Assembly: GCA_015039315.1 (NCBI GenBank)
Contig: WIDE01000015.1
Span: 61,873-125,872, forward strand
Length of the DNA stretch: 64,000 nt
Source: Clavulina sp. PMI_390
Taxonomy: Eukaryota; Basidiomycota; Agaricomycetes; Cantharellales; Hydnaceae
Reading direction: 5' to 3'
Made by a program: the position numbers and the translations under genes. Positions 1 to 12,231 of the stretch are shown here, one piece after another. The notes beneath the pieces are model-generated. The model had not been told where the DNA came from. It did no database searches and saw nothing but the letters and a program-made list of their open reading frames with translations. Each line of letters starts with the position of its first letter. Within the stretch, counting starts at the first letter, position 1.

Positions 1-32
1 CACCGTGTTCCTCTGCTGTGCTCCCATGCAAG

Positions 33-1089
33 ATGGACGCGTTCACGAGGGTGAAGAAGTCCTCCTCTTTCCTGAGTCCCCCAAAGCCTTCCATTCCTTC
101 AGTCTACAGCTCGATGAACACAGGTGTTGAGCGAACAAGCCGCATATCAAGGCAGTCGCGTGTCACCCCCTACTCCAAGCAAGAGCGAGCAGCGCGCCTA
201 GAGAGGATCAAAGCTGCTCTAGAAGACCCCCTTGTGGAGCTCAAGCCCGCCGCCAAAGTCGATCCAGTCCATGACTCCCCATCATCGGGGCAGTCTACGT
301 CGTTGGGGGCGGTACAATTGCCGTCAACAGCCAACACATTTTCTTCCCACACCAATGTTAATGACCACCACACCAAAAATGCCTCATCGAATCCCCCTTC
401 CTCGAAAACCGCTATTTCCTCGGCCCCACTAACCCGTAAAGACGTTATGAATATGCGACTTGAGGCCAACCCGATCGTACACAGCAAAGCCCCATCCAAA
501 TCCCGTGTGTATTGCACTCTCTTCATTCCTGGAGTATCATACTCACGTGTTTTACTCCCCTCGCAAACGCGAAAGAATATATCACCAGTTGTGCCAGCGG
601 TCATGAGCGAGAACAAGGACCAAGCGGGTCACCTTATTGGGTTGCGACTATGAACAGCAAGCTTTCCGTTCAAGCAGTACATTCCCTCCCTCCCGATTCA
701 TCGAAAGGCATAGACGCCAATCTTCTGCTCGGGTTACGCATCTATGTTGATGGATTGGTGAGGGGTACTACTCGCTCTGAAATTACGAGGTTGGTGGCAA
801 TGCATGGAGGCATTAATCTGTAAGTTCCCGCAGAATTTCTGCTGTTACTATCATTCCGATTTTTTTTCCTTGCTTTAGTCGGGCCGCACAATCAGCTACG
901 CATATTATCTCTTCGACTGGACTGAGTGGCACAAAGTCCCGAACGGTTCTAAAAAGTGGTGTCAAGAAATCCAATTCACTCCACGTGGTCAAACCAGAAT
1001 GGCTCTACGACTCTCTCAATGCTGGCAAGCGGCTGCGCGAGTATGATTACCGTGTCGTCACATCCTCGATCCAGTCAGAGCTTGTATAA
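33..1089 (+). CDS. small single-BRCT-domain protein (REV1-like BRCT)
   Basis: The first about 160 residues are a low-complexity Ser/Pro/Arg-rich region. They are followed by one BRCT domain running from about LRIYVDGLVRGT through VAMHGGINL, THIISSTGLSG and VVKPEWLYDSLNAGKRL to the stop. This pattern (hydrophobic start, GG turn, T-H-I-I, conserved W near the end) is a classic BRCT and most resembles the N-terminal BRCT of REV1, but no polymerase domain follows. BRCT domains bind phosphopeptides or DNA in repair proteins, so a nuclear repair role is inferred. The ATG at 33 has a good context, but the window begins only 32 bases upstream and earlier exons cannot be excluded. The intron at 820-878 (gtaagt...tttag) restores the BRCT frame. 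One or two further introns must lie between about 500 and 640, because the frame changes there; their exact ends are unresolved. Confidence 0.6.
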
Positions 1090-1554
1090 AGCCTCAAACG
1101 AACATGGGTTCTGAAGCATATTACGACTCCATCCCACATTCCTAGACTATCACCCCCCCCCCCCCCCCCGTTTCCGCATACCCGGACATTCTTTTGGGTT
1201 TCACGCACTGTTGTAACTGCCACAAACGCTGTTGTTCCATAGTGTACTCACCAACTCTCGCATAGATCTGTATCCTTTTCATACCGCACACAATTACCCT
1301 TTCCATAGCTCCCATTACCATTGACACTTTTCCTCGGCCCTGTGCCCCTCTAACCAGCCCTTGAATGACAAATCATGCCTGGGAGATGTTTGATGACTAT
1401 GGCGACGGTATTTGTGCCGAAGCCTCTTTGTTTGGCCCACCTCTGGCTGTGACGCTGTGTGCGGCTCCACTTCAGTACTATCGTTAGCTTGCTATACTTC
1501 GTCGCTCCCTTAATATCTCTAAGCGCTATATAAGCATCGTGCTGCCGATTCACC
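1090..1554. other. intergenic region with C homopolymer
   Basis: No convincing coding sequence in this stretch. It would hold the 3' end of the BRCT gene and the EFR3 promoter. A run of 17 C lies at 1153-1169. Confidence 0.5.
1153..1169. repeat. poly(C) tract, 17 nt
   Basis: Uninterrupted C homopolymer just 3' of the BRCT gene. Its length may be unreliable in assemblies. Confidence 0.9.
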
Positions 1555-4500
1555 ATGTTTGCTGCGCAGCACACTCGACTTGTCTCAGCCTGTTATCCTT
1601 CCGCACCTCTGGCAGCTGGGCCCGACTTCAAGCCTAATTCTCAAGAGTTATCCAGGCACGCCTCTCGGTTGAATATTATCATAATATCTTACTTACATGT
1701 GCGCGCACCCACTACGCAGATTAACGTATTTTGGATCGAACAAGCCGGGCAAACTTGTACGTTGAACAGTGTCAATAATAGCGACCTCCGCTCATTCTAT
1801 GTTATCCAGGCAAAGATCGGGCAAGAAGTCGAGAAGCATGCACAAACCGATTCACGAAGGGCTGCAAGTCACCCAAAGTCAAGAGCGTGAGTCCTCGTTC
1901 CTGGTTCATGAGGCGGCGACGATTTGACAAGCCTCCGCAGTTCACTCTTGATCACATTGGAAATCCTAAGGACTATTTCTACCGAATGCAAGCTGGAACT
2001 CTCGCTTTTTGGTCGTTATGTGGTCGCGTCAGTCGACCTTGCTGTAGCCGCTCTGCCCAATGACCTGGAAGTCGTTGCACGCTCCGCCCGTGTGGTTAGT
2101 CTTCAACTCTTCCAGACTCTGTTATTACTCGTCTGACTGATTTCTTCATGAAGTTCATCGCTTATGCTACCTTCACGGACGGGAAATCTATTGCGGTCGA
2201 TGAACCTTTGGCTCGATCATATCTCTCAGTCCTGCAACGCTTTGCAGTGCTAAGCAAATGGGATAGCCAGAAACAAAAAGATGAAGAACTGCGCGCAAGG
2301 TCGTGTCATCCAGTTCAACACTACCTTTAATTTGCTGACTTCACCATTCAGATCTCAGCTTGTTGGGCTTGCTGCGCTGACCGCAGCAATAGGGTCTGAT
2401 GCCCTGTATTGCTCGACCGAAGTCGGTAGAGCTCAGGCATCCATTATCGTTCCTGCCCTGCTGTCTAATATCAGGCAGGCAGGACTTAACATACTACAGC
2501 AACAGTACGCTCACTTCATCCCATCTTGCGACGAATCCTTACTGATACTAGCTACAGGGAGACTGTTGTTGAAGAATCCCAGGCTGCTTCACCATATTTT
2601 AGCGAGTTCCAGCCTCACCGCCCACTCGCTCAACGTCGAGCAGCCTCTATCCATGTTCACACAGACGGAGTCGAGGGCCCAAATACCATTGATGTGATAT
2701 TTGGCGCCCTCCGTGCCATGAAGAACTTGTTGGGAAGGTCCGATGGTGCGCAAGTCACGACCTTCCTTGCGTCGCTATTCGAATACTTGGACAGCACCTC
2801 CCTCTGGGGTGATGTTGAACTTTGTCAATGGCTCGCTCTGAATATCACTGAGTGGACGCAATATCAGCACCGCTACGCGATCCCGGTTCGCCTCATCAGC
2901 AAGCTTGTTGAAACTCCGGACGAGTCCACCACTTCAATGATTCATGGCACCCTATTAGTTATGATCACATCCGTTTTCTCCTCCCGGACCCCCATCGCCA
3001 ATCTCGCCACCTCCGATGTTATTTCATCTCTCATCACCTTCATCTTGCGACGGGTGGACAAGAACCCTAGCGACCCTATCCTTCCCACCGTCGTTAACTG
3101 TGTGTCGTCCCTTGGCACACACCTCTATTATGCGGACCAAATACAGGACTTTGCTGAGGAGATCATCCGCAAACTCGGCGAGGTTCAAGCGGCCAACATC
3201 GGGAGGGATGGTCAAAGCGCTCAAGAAGGCATGAGATGCCTCGTTTCATGCCTTTCTGGCCTCATCCGCGTTGCATCGAAACACTCTACGAATCAAGATC
3301 CTCACCACACTAGTCTCCCAGAGACGTCCTCTGAGGATGGTGGGAAGAGTCGACGTAACGCTTCTGTTGTTTCAGCGGGTGGCAGAAGAAACTTGATTTC
3401 ACCAGAGACCTGGCAAGAGACCCTGGCCCTCCTCGTGGAGGCCAATTATGGGCTGCGTTCAGAATATGCCCGCACCCTCGCTATGTTCCTCGACTCTGAA
3501 ATCCCCAAGGAGGAGCCATTCCCTACGGCTTCTCAGCTATCCGCCTCCTCTTCGAAAACTAATGCTGACGCCGCTTTCAATGACGAAGTGATGCGATTCC
3601 TTCACATTATGAACATCACTGTGTATGCGTTGGCGGTAACTCCCAGCGTCAGCCTCAAAGGGACCGCCGCAATGATTGCACCGAGTGATGATGGCGCCTC
3701 GACGAGTGCCGCATCGGTCTCTGAACAATCTCAGGCCCCTTCGTCGCCTATCACTCCCTTCAATCGGTCGGGTACCGAGACGGAAAGCGAGACTGGTACC
3801 ACCGATACCGACACCAACACTACCCTCCAGCTAACCATCCAAGACGTCACCCCGACTGCCTCACCAGTGGCGGAAGTCCCCCCCTCAGAGCCCGCCATGT
3901 CTATTGGACATGGGCACAAAACATCGATTGCGGCATCCAGCGTCCACCAGTCACGCACACACCGCTCCCGTACAGCGTCGCTCGCTTTCTCTCTCATCGA
4001 GAGGGTAGGTGTGGACGTAAACCCCACACAGCTTGTGTGGCCGACCAACTCGCCCGCTGGTCCGAATGACTACTCTCACATCGTTGCCATCATGTCGTCT
4101 GCGATAAGGCGGACGCCAGCTCGGGCAATCCTAGTAGGCGTGCCAATGCTAATTGCATGGGACAAACTTGCCTCAGCCGCACTTGTTGCGGACGATGTCG
4201 CTTTCCAAGCACGTCGTCAGGCGATGCGAGAGGCCTTAGCACAAATCTGGGCCGTCATTGCCGCAACAATTGAGAGCACTGAGCTAAAAGATCTATCACA
4301 AAAGGTATGTCCGTGTCCTATCAGCAGCTGGCAACATCACTCATATCATATTTTAGGCACTACATCCCATCTCGTCCTCAAATATCCTGCCAACTCTGAC
4401 AGTGGCCCGAGATGACTTTGCCCAGCCAGCTGAGCAGGCCTTGCCATATCCATCAGACGATCATTCGAAATCGGCACTCTCTACGGGTGCATTGCGGCCA

Positions 4501-5189
4501 GTTATGGACGCACAAGCTGCTATTCTCATCTTGACTGCATCTCCAAAACTCTACGAGGTTACGCAGCTTGATCGAGCTGTTCTCCGCGCACGACTAGAGA
4601 CAGCATGGACTCCAGTGACTGCTGTAGGCGGTTGTAAGTACAATTTCTACTCTCAGATCCGAAGAACAACACTGACCGCCCTTCTGGAACAGCGAGCGGC
4701 CAAGGCGCCTCTGGAGATGCTTCACGTACGGAAGGCTCACACCACTTCCTCAAAATTTCCCCCCAGTTGATGCACATCGACAACAAATCGCTGGCCTCCC
4801 TTGCCCGAAGCACGCGGAATGTCGGCGTTGGTGATCTACGTGAAGCTCTTGAGGGCCGAGCCAGCGCCAATCGGTCTTCCGTTGGACTCGGCTATCACGG
4901 ATCCCCATCCATGTCATCCATTGGTCACCATTCGTCCGTGGATCACAGTGGTGAACATGGTGAAAACCCGGTACTCAACCAGTTGCAGGCTCGTCTGCGA
5001 GCAACAAGTGCTCTCAAAGATGCCAATGGGGAGGTGAAAGACATCCTCAACAAATTGGGGATTGGCAAACAGTCAGCCAGTCGGACAGGTGTCCGCACCA
5101 AACCTGCGTTCAAGTCTCCACTGAAACGAGGTATATCGCAGGAATCTAGCACCCCAACTCCAGCCAGTCGTACTCCTTCCTCATCGTAA
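1555..5189 (+). CDS. EFR3: EFR3 family protein (plasma-membrane PI4-kinase anchor)
   Basis: EFR3 is a palmitoylated, armadillo-like helical protein that holds the phosphatidylinositol 4-kinase complex (Stt4/PI4KA with Ypp1/TTC7) at the plasma membrane. The N-terminus shows family hallmarks: TRLVSACYPSAPL, PNSQELSRL, TYFGSNKPGKL, KIGQEVEK and SLLITLEILR. LVGLAALTAAIGSDALY follows further on. Introns inferred: 1656 or 1668 to 1719, 1757-1809, 1887-1940, 2095-2153, 2300-2351, 2505-2557, 4305-4356 and 4634-4692. The nine exons sum to 3,189 nt, giving 1,062 residues. The middle and C-terminus are long and Ser/Thr-rich, as in fungal EFR3. The first intron has two candidate donors: a GC at 1656, which preserves the conserved ELSRL junction, or a GT at 1668, which inserts four residues in frame. 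EFR3 is convergent with the MFS gene downstream. Confidence 0.9.
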
Positions 5190-5476
5190 CATTCTTCATT
5201 GCATCCACTCTGTCAGCATGGGCATTATCTAGCCCCACATCTCATTCATTTTTGGACCTCGTCTCTCCTTTTCTCTCTCTATCACTCTCTACTGCTTTGC
5301 GGAGGTCTGCTGGAAGCTTCAGGTTAGATTACTACTGCATAGGCGGTGTCAGTAGTTATAATATTATCCGAAACATGGGAATCCGTCATTACAAATAATC
5401 TGCAAGCTAGAATACCAACTTGCTAGGAAAATGCCACCAAAATTGATAGAACATGTGCAAGTAGCGGCGAGAGTGC

Positions 5477-7565
5477 CTATTTGCGCCCTGCGCTCATAGG
5501 AGCGGGCACATTCTTTACTCCCCATGCGAATGGAATGCCGCTCAGAGCGATTATGAAAAGAACGACCCAGACGAAATTGCCACCCATAATGTGCTTCTCC
5601 ATCGAGAAAGCGAACAGGGTGCTAACAACAGCGGGTGAAAGGCCACGGCCAACGGAGAAGAAGGCTTGCTGAAGACCAAATAGGGTGCTCATTTGCTCAG
5701 GGGTCTCCACGGATGCCTTGACGAGAATCATACCAAGCCTAAAGGGCCCAAAACAGAATAGCCACGATGAGAAGTGCAGCCAACTAGAGTAGAGAACATC
5801 AAGGAGAAACTCACGGTGCACAGCTGATACCCAATCGAATGGGGAGTAGTATAAGGGTGATCGTGCCCCACAGCAATGGGGTACGTTTTGCCTCGTCCGG
5901 CACAGTCGCAGCCAAGTGTCCCAGAGGAGCAAGGGCAAAAGTAATCGCCCAGAAGCATGAAAAGATCATGTACAGAAGGCGATTGTTATAGCGGCGTTGG
6001 ACGAAGGGGAACAGGACAAGGGCGATGAATGTGCCAATCGCGCCAGAGACGGCGAGAGCCCATCCAATACTCTGGGGCTGTTTTCGACAGAAATTATTGG
6101 TCAGTCGTGCGATATTTAGGGAATATATATGGCAAATCTTACGGAAAGCCCCATCCCGCCGAGCTTGACTTGAGTGTAGGAGTATAGTACGAAGACTACC
6201 TCGAATCCGGCACCCAAGAAGTGGAACACGAAGCCTGAACACACAAGGGATAAGATCTCCCATCTAGCCAAAAGGCTAGCTAGTTCTCCTTTAGGCTTGG
6301 GGGGAGCGGGGGCGGCGGGAGCCTCTGGCTCTGTTGAGCTTGGATCCATGACAGTTTCTACCTCAGTGGGGCCGCTTGATTTTGCCTTCTTTCCGACTTT
6401 GGAAGGAAGGGTCTAGTGGGATAGTTGAGCGCAGAATATTGAATAGCCAGAGCGTCTCAGACTCACTTCCTCGACGAATAGAATACAAAGGATCACTGCC
6501 ACTATGCAGAGCAGCGACGCCACGAGCGAGGGGAGGAGGTAAGGCTAACTCAGGACCAGTGAGTAATTGTCTGACCAGGAATGAAATGGATTTGCTCACA
6601 TATTCCTTGAAGATTGGGTATTTTTCAAATGTCTTGGGCCATTTCTTAGCAGGGTTTGAGAGGTTACCGCCGATGAGTGGCCCTCTATGTGAATGAAGGG
6701 ACTGTCAGCCGACATCAAGGCTCCATAATACGTGCATAGGGTAGAAACGCACATTACGGAACCGATATACCACGTTGCAGACAGGAGCGGGAATGCTGAA
6801 ATATCAATAAAGGAATGGTTAGCGCGTGTACACCTTGGGGCCTTGCGATGACAAACCTCGGGACTGGTTCGTCTCATCCGTAATTTCAGATAGCATAGTG
6901 GACACGACTGCAACATTTCCGGAAAGAGCACCCGCCAAGGATCGGGCGATGATTAACGCTGGTAGCGACCTGCTGAATCCGAAAGCCGCGGCACTGATGC
7001 ATACTCCGGAGACTCCGATAATCACCACGGGTTTCCGGCCGATTCGGTTAGACAGAGAAGTCCAATGGTAGATCTACATAATTTGGATGGATAATTCATA
7101 GTTCAAAAATTAGACGCGGGACAGGCAACCTGGTGCATACCGTCAAAGCTTGCACGAAGGAAAACACGGAATCGATGAGGCCAGAGTAGTACCCAACGTC
7201 CTGGGGTCCTGCAATGCCCAAGTACTCGACCATCTAAATATCCATGCATCCATCGCTACGAGTGAGTAAGCAGACCGAGAGCCAGAGTTGGAGGGACAGT
7301 ACCTCGTTGATGTACGGAAATATCTACGAAAAAAGGCTTGAGAGGGCGTTGCAAGATAGACATGGCATCAGCATACCTGGGAGAACGCAATGGGTTCTGC
7401 GAGTCGGACCAGCGCTAAAATAAGCAGCTGAACGAGTGGAAGGGGCGTAATTGCCACTTTGTTGTGCCCATTGCTGAGCAGGGGGGTAGTTTCAGAATCC
7501 TGACGTTCATCAGCATTTTGCTGCCCATAAGTCGAGCTGGCGTTTGCAGATGTATCGTGTGCCAT
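5477..7565 (-). CDS. MFS transporter (ZIFL/YCR023C-like)
   Basis: Major facilitator superfamily transporter of about 12 membrane helices, likely a proton-coupled exporter; the substrate is unknown. The cytosolic N-terminus carries the acidic/dileucine-like ETTPLLSNG motif, often seen in vacuolar or endosomal MFS proteins. It is followed by PLPLVQLLILALVRLAEPIAFSQ, typical of the zinc-induced-facilitator-like group. MFS motif A is seen as SLSNRIGRKPVV. Later pieces include ALIIARSLAGALSGN, SATWYIGSVI, a Pro/Ala-rich central loop (about EAPAAPAPPKPKGE), then FVFHFLGAGFEVVF and FGLQQAFFSVGRGLSPAVVS. Many short introns interrupt the gene; some junctions were not resolved. An in-frame ATG at 7616 is an alternative start. 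The gene is divergent from VPS52. Confidence 0.8.
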
Positions 7566-8038
7566 GTTGGACGGGAGGAGGGCGCAGAGGGATGAGCCAA
7601 GCCACCAGTGAACCACCTATAGCTAGTGGCACTCTATCGAATATCGTGAATGAAAGACCGCCCAGCGGTCACATCGCGTTGAATGCCGGTTGATCATGGA
7701 CGCCACTTGAGGCAATAGGGAGCTTTGTAGACACGCGCAGATGAATCATGGAAAGTGCTCTCAATAGCTGTATATGATTACCGAGATCAGAGTGAGGGGC
7801 TTGGAATGCCAGCAGCCCAGCAGAGCAGCAGTCTGGATCGGACCAGGATCGAGCACCCGTTATTACGAAATTAATCAGCGTGAAGAACTGCTGAGAGAAG
7901 GAGCTACATCGAGGACACGGCCTCCACGTGGTTCCCAGTGTCCCTAAAATTTCTTTCATTGGATCTGTGTGTGGCAAAGTTGGGAGTTCAGATTCGCCCA
8001 ACGCTGGCGCTTACTCGAACAAGACCATGACCAACTGA
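7566..8038. promoter_or_regulatory. intergenic region between MFS and VPS52 (shared promoter)
   Basis: About 470 nt between two divergent genes. No coding sequence was recognised, although a short first exon of VPS52 could be hidden here. It must contain both promoters; no clear TATA box was seen. Confidence 0.35.
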
Positions 8039-10493
8039 ATGGACGCCTCGAACGATTCGACCATCGACGGGACAAGTACGCAGGGCATCCTAAGAGCACT
8101 CTGTTATCTCTTCCTGATCGTTCGTCTTCATTTTCAAAGTCACCAGTCGCGCGAAAGATTTCGTCGAGCTACACGAACAAGTCGAGGTGAGCCCATCAAC
8201 CTATCTACATCAGACAGAGAATGCACTTGCTAAATCATGGTCTGGACGTTACCGTTATACTGCGGGATAGAGCAGCTTAGCTCTCCTTTCTTCACTCGAG
8301 TCCTTCCTGGGCACCTTTCAGAATGACCTAAAGTCGGTGTCCGGCCACATCGCTGACTTGCAAGCAAGAAGTAAAGACTTTGATACTCGGCTTCGTGGGA
8401 GAAGAGTAAGTAAAGGTGTCCTGCTCTCTTTCGAACCTCCTATGACGTGTACTGCCCTGATTCTCTCAGAAAATCGCGCTACCCCTGGCGGACCTGCTCA
8501 CCGAGATCACCATCCCTCCCCAACTCGTCACCACCATTCTCGACACCCCCATCTCCGACTCCTGGATAGCATCCATAAAACAACTTGAGGGACTCCTTGA
8601 CTCCATATCCACACATGCCACTGCTAGCAAAACTACGGCTGACGCGGTAAGCGTAAAAGCCGCCAGGGATCTGGAGGGAGTTGCTGAAGGACTCCGAATC
8701 GCCGTATGCCCCAAATCTTCGGAGTAGACATGCATTCGCTTAAATTTGACCATCTAATAGGCTGCAACAAAAATTCGGGCACACTTCATCTCCCTCCTCC
8801 ACCCCATCCGAACCAGTGTCACAACCAACCTCCACGTTATCCAAACTTCCATCTTCATCAACAAATACCTCCCCCTCTTCCAGTTTCTTCAGCGACGTGC
8901 AAAGGGTACCGCTGATGAGTTCCGAGCTGCATATGTGAGATCTGCCAAGCTTTACTATGAGACAGGCATGAGGAGATACACCCGCAGTTTGGGGTACGTC
9001 AAGGTACGGGCTATTTTTCCATCATGATCACCCAGCCACATTATCTGATCCGTTCACGTAAAGACTCGTGTGACAGAAACACCAAGTCTGATCGGTAATG
9101 TCGGGTCTGGGCCAGAACCAGAGTCCAGCTTCAAGGTAGACGACGAGCGATTATCACATGGCAAGATAGACGGCCCCAGTGTCATGCTCGCATATCAAGC
9201 AGACGACAAGGCATACGTACGTGGAAGAATATCCACCCTATCTGGACCGAACTAATGACAATCAATTCTACAGCTTGCTCCCGTCGAAGCCATATATCGC
9301 TCTGCACTCCTGGTGCTGCTCGACAATACATCAGCAGAATACGCGTTCATCCGCCAGTTCTTCAGAGTAGAGCCTTTCAGGCGATCAACACCGGTCCAAA
9401 CTGCTACCTCGGCTTTCCATAAGCGCCTAGCGTCCTTGGAAAAGGCATCCGCGAGCACCAATGGTGGGGCGAGTGTAGGACCGCCTCGGTCAGAGCTCGA
9501 AGACCCTCGATCACCTGGTGCCGACTCTGAAACTCCAGTGACTCCTCGATTCGATAACATCGCTGATTTGAGGGGTACTGCTGCTCCCAAGGAAGATCCA
9601 GAAGTGAGAAAGATGTTGGAAGGAGTATGGAAGCAGATCTTCGACCCTGTCTTACCATATTTCCAGGTAAGTACCTCATCCTCCACAGAATACCACTAGG
9701 TACTTACAAAAATGCTTCTAGACCCTCATTGGTACACTTATCGCCCCTCCTGGGCCACCACTTATCCCCCTACTCACCATGATCCGGCTAACGGACTCGG
9801 TCCTCGCCGAGGCGTCAACAAGAGGGTGCGCACCCCTCGAGTCCTTCCTCATCGGACTCAAGATGCAGCTCTGGCCCCTCTTCCAGAAGGGCATGAGTGA
9901 CAACGTCGATAGTTTGAAGAAGCTCGCTGATAATGGTGGTGGGAGCACAGCCGGAGCGTTCTCTGGCTTTGGTGCAATGTTTGGAGCTGCTAGTACGGGG
10001 ATGTCTGGTGGCAAGACTACGGTGGATGAGGGTGTAGTGGCGAAGGTTTCGATGCGATACGTGACGCTGTTCACTTCGGTCATTGCCCTGAGCGGTGAAG
10101 AGGAAGAGGGTATGCTCTTCGTCAAGTGAGTTGTTTCCTCACCTACACCGATATCAACACCACAAGGCTGACTGGTTCACACAACCAATATAGCCTCCAG
10201 CGAATGCGCACAGAGCTTAATAGGTTGATTGGGATACAAGCGCAACGACTGAAGGACCCAGGCCAAAGCGCAGCCTTCACCGCACAGATGTGCGACAAGC
10301 TTCTAACAATGCTCAGCGTGAGTCTATAGCTATATCTACGATCACCGCCCCTTTCTCATGAAATGACGTTCAATCTTTCGGCCGAAAGTCCGGGGAGCGG
10401 CTGAATATCCATCCCAAAGCCCAAGCTGAGATGGCATTCTGGCGTGAGAGGGAAGAAGAGGCAAGGCGGCGGATGGCATCTACGAGGCGATAA
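8039..10493 (+). CDS. VPS52: VPS52, GARP tethering-complex subunit
   Basis: VPS52 belongs to the Golgi-associated retrograde protein complex, which tethers endosome-derived vesicles at the trans-Golgi. Recognisable blocks in order: KDFVELHEQVE; SSLESFLGTFQNDLKSVSGH, then IADLQARSKDFDTRL; LADLLTEITIPPQLV; the IRAHFISLLHPIRTSVTTNL and FINKYLPLFQFLQRRAKGTA region typical of Vps52/Sac2; then LLVLLDNTSAEYAFIRQFF, VWKQIFDPVLPYFQTLIGT, and a C-terminus ending ERLNIHPKAQAEMAFW plus a basic tail. Introns are clear near 8402, 8704, 9004, 9217, 9667, 10128 and 10319. The 5' end is the weak point: ATG 8039, directly after an in-frame stop, joins the KDFVELHEQ exon in frame through an intron of about 8073-8140. 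Another donor/acceptor pair would use a different frame. One further small intron lies around 8186-8275. The gene is convergent with the MetAP gene. Confidence 0.85.
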
Positions 10494-10637
10494 CGGAGTC
10501 GTAACTCCAACTTGCTATATGCGATTATTAATTCCACTTGTATGATATCCATACATGGCTAAAGTCTACATGCGCGAGTTCGTGGGATGGCTTGTATGGC
10601 CTGATGCCTGTGAAAACGCTATCGGGAGAGCGACAGC

Positions 10638-12071
10638 TTATCTCGTCAGCACATCGACTCCCGTCTCTGTGATGAGTATTGTGTGCTCTTTCTGCGCCGC
10701 CCGAGCGAACCTGAATGACATGGTTAGGAAGGAGTCCAGTAGATTGTACGAATTATAGATGCTCACGTTTCTGTCAACAGGGTCCAGTTATCTGGTAACA
10801 TCCAACCTCGAGGATCGTTTCCTTGAATAATAGCAGGCTGGAACGCAGAAATGAGGAGTCAGGCGTCTGACAATGCCGGAATCACAGAAAACACACCTCG
10901 ATAGTCATACAATAGCCGGGATGCATTATTCCAGGCTCGTTGTTATCTGCGATGAAAGGGACAGAAGTCGGGTTTAGCAAGCGAGACATGACCAGTCGAG
11001 CGAAGCTATGAACGCACGATGATGCACGATGAAAGGTGCCAAGTGGAAATGCCGGCCAATCCCATGGCCCAGAGCGTTTCCAAAAACCGAGTACCCCATG
11101 GGGTTCAGTAAGTCTGAGATTGCGTTCCCGATCCCCTTGAGAGGTTTCCCAGGTCCGCATGCTGCGATGCCTGCTTCTAGAGCAAGATGGGAGGCCTCCA
11201 CAAGTGCTCGCCCCTTCTCGTCCTGGAATTGATGAGTTGTTTGAGCCACAGTCCAAGAGAATGACAGGATAGTACTCACAACATTCCCGACTAGGAACGT
11301 CTCTGAGCAGTCCCCATGATACCCATTGAGGTACACCGAGACATCCACATTCACAATGTCTCCATCCTCGAGAGGTCGCCTGTAGGAGTAGCAGAATTGT
11401 GAGCAAGCGGGTAGGTTGGCCCCATTCAATGACTTGCCCATCTGGTATTCCATGAACAATTACATTATTCACTGATGTGCAACATGATTTGGGATACCCA
11501 AGATAACCCAAGGGAGATGGATAGGCTCCGTTTTCGATTGTGAAAGATCGTATCCTATCGTCTATTTCTTCGGTTGTAACTCCTGTGAGAATGGGGATAG
11601 CAAAAGATGTCAGAATAAGCTGGCCAACTCAGTTGAGGGGTGGGTCGTACCTACCTGGACAAGGCCACCAGCAAACTTCAGGGTATTCCTGGCAAGAGTG
11701 GCAGCGTTTCGAATGCCCGTTTCTTCGGATGTCCCCAGCTTTATTATGCTATATTCTGCCGGCACTGGAGGGTACCCAGCTTTGCTGATAATATATGGAG
11801 GACGTGGGATGGGGGCTGGTACTTCCGCCATTGGTATGTGGTCTACACCGACGGCATGCGGGCTCTCAGATAAAACGGGACTATAGTCGCCAAAGCGTTG
11901 GATGCGTTCCATATTGTCGTCTGTTTCGTCTGCATTTGACCTTGGAGCAGATGTCTGGAGCCAGCGTGAAGCAGAAGCAGCAGAGGAATGATGAGAAGCT
12001 AGTCGACGACGGTTCTCATGTTTCACAAGTCGTCTCAGTACTGCCGTATGACGAGATAGTCGGTGCGCCAT
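10638..12071 (-). CDS. mitochondrial-type methionine aminopeptidase 1 (MAP1D-like)
   Basis: Type I methionine aminopeptidase, which removes the initiator Met from nascent proteins. It lacks the N-terminal zinc fingers of cytosolic MAP1. Instead the first about 45 residues are Arg/Ser-rich with few acids (start [18 protein letters not shown]), as in a mitochondrial presequence. Active-site elements in order: [10 protein letters not shown] (His), [20 protein letters not shown] (the two metal Asp), [16 protein letters not shown] (His), GYCMTIEP (Glu) and QKEHTILIT (final Glu). The last two exons lie beyond the obvious open frame: [18 protein letters not shown], then [19 protein letters not shown] and the stop at 10638. 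All five metal-binding positions are therefore present. The gene is divergent from NEDD8, with 160 nt between the start codons. Confidence 0.88.
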
Positions 12072-12231
12072 TCGCGCAGAGAGGACTCAGACGAGTCTGG
12101 CCGAGGGATGGCTGCGTGAGGTCACTGTGACAGTTTGCGTCTATTTACGGGTCATTCCCTTTTGGTCCGTCGCGTTCTGCTTCCAACCATCCACTCATCC
12201 TACTTGCTATTATCCCTTGACCTCCTCCAAT

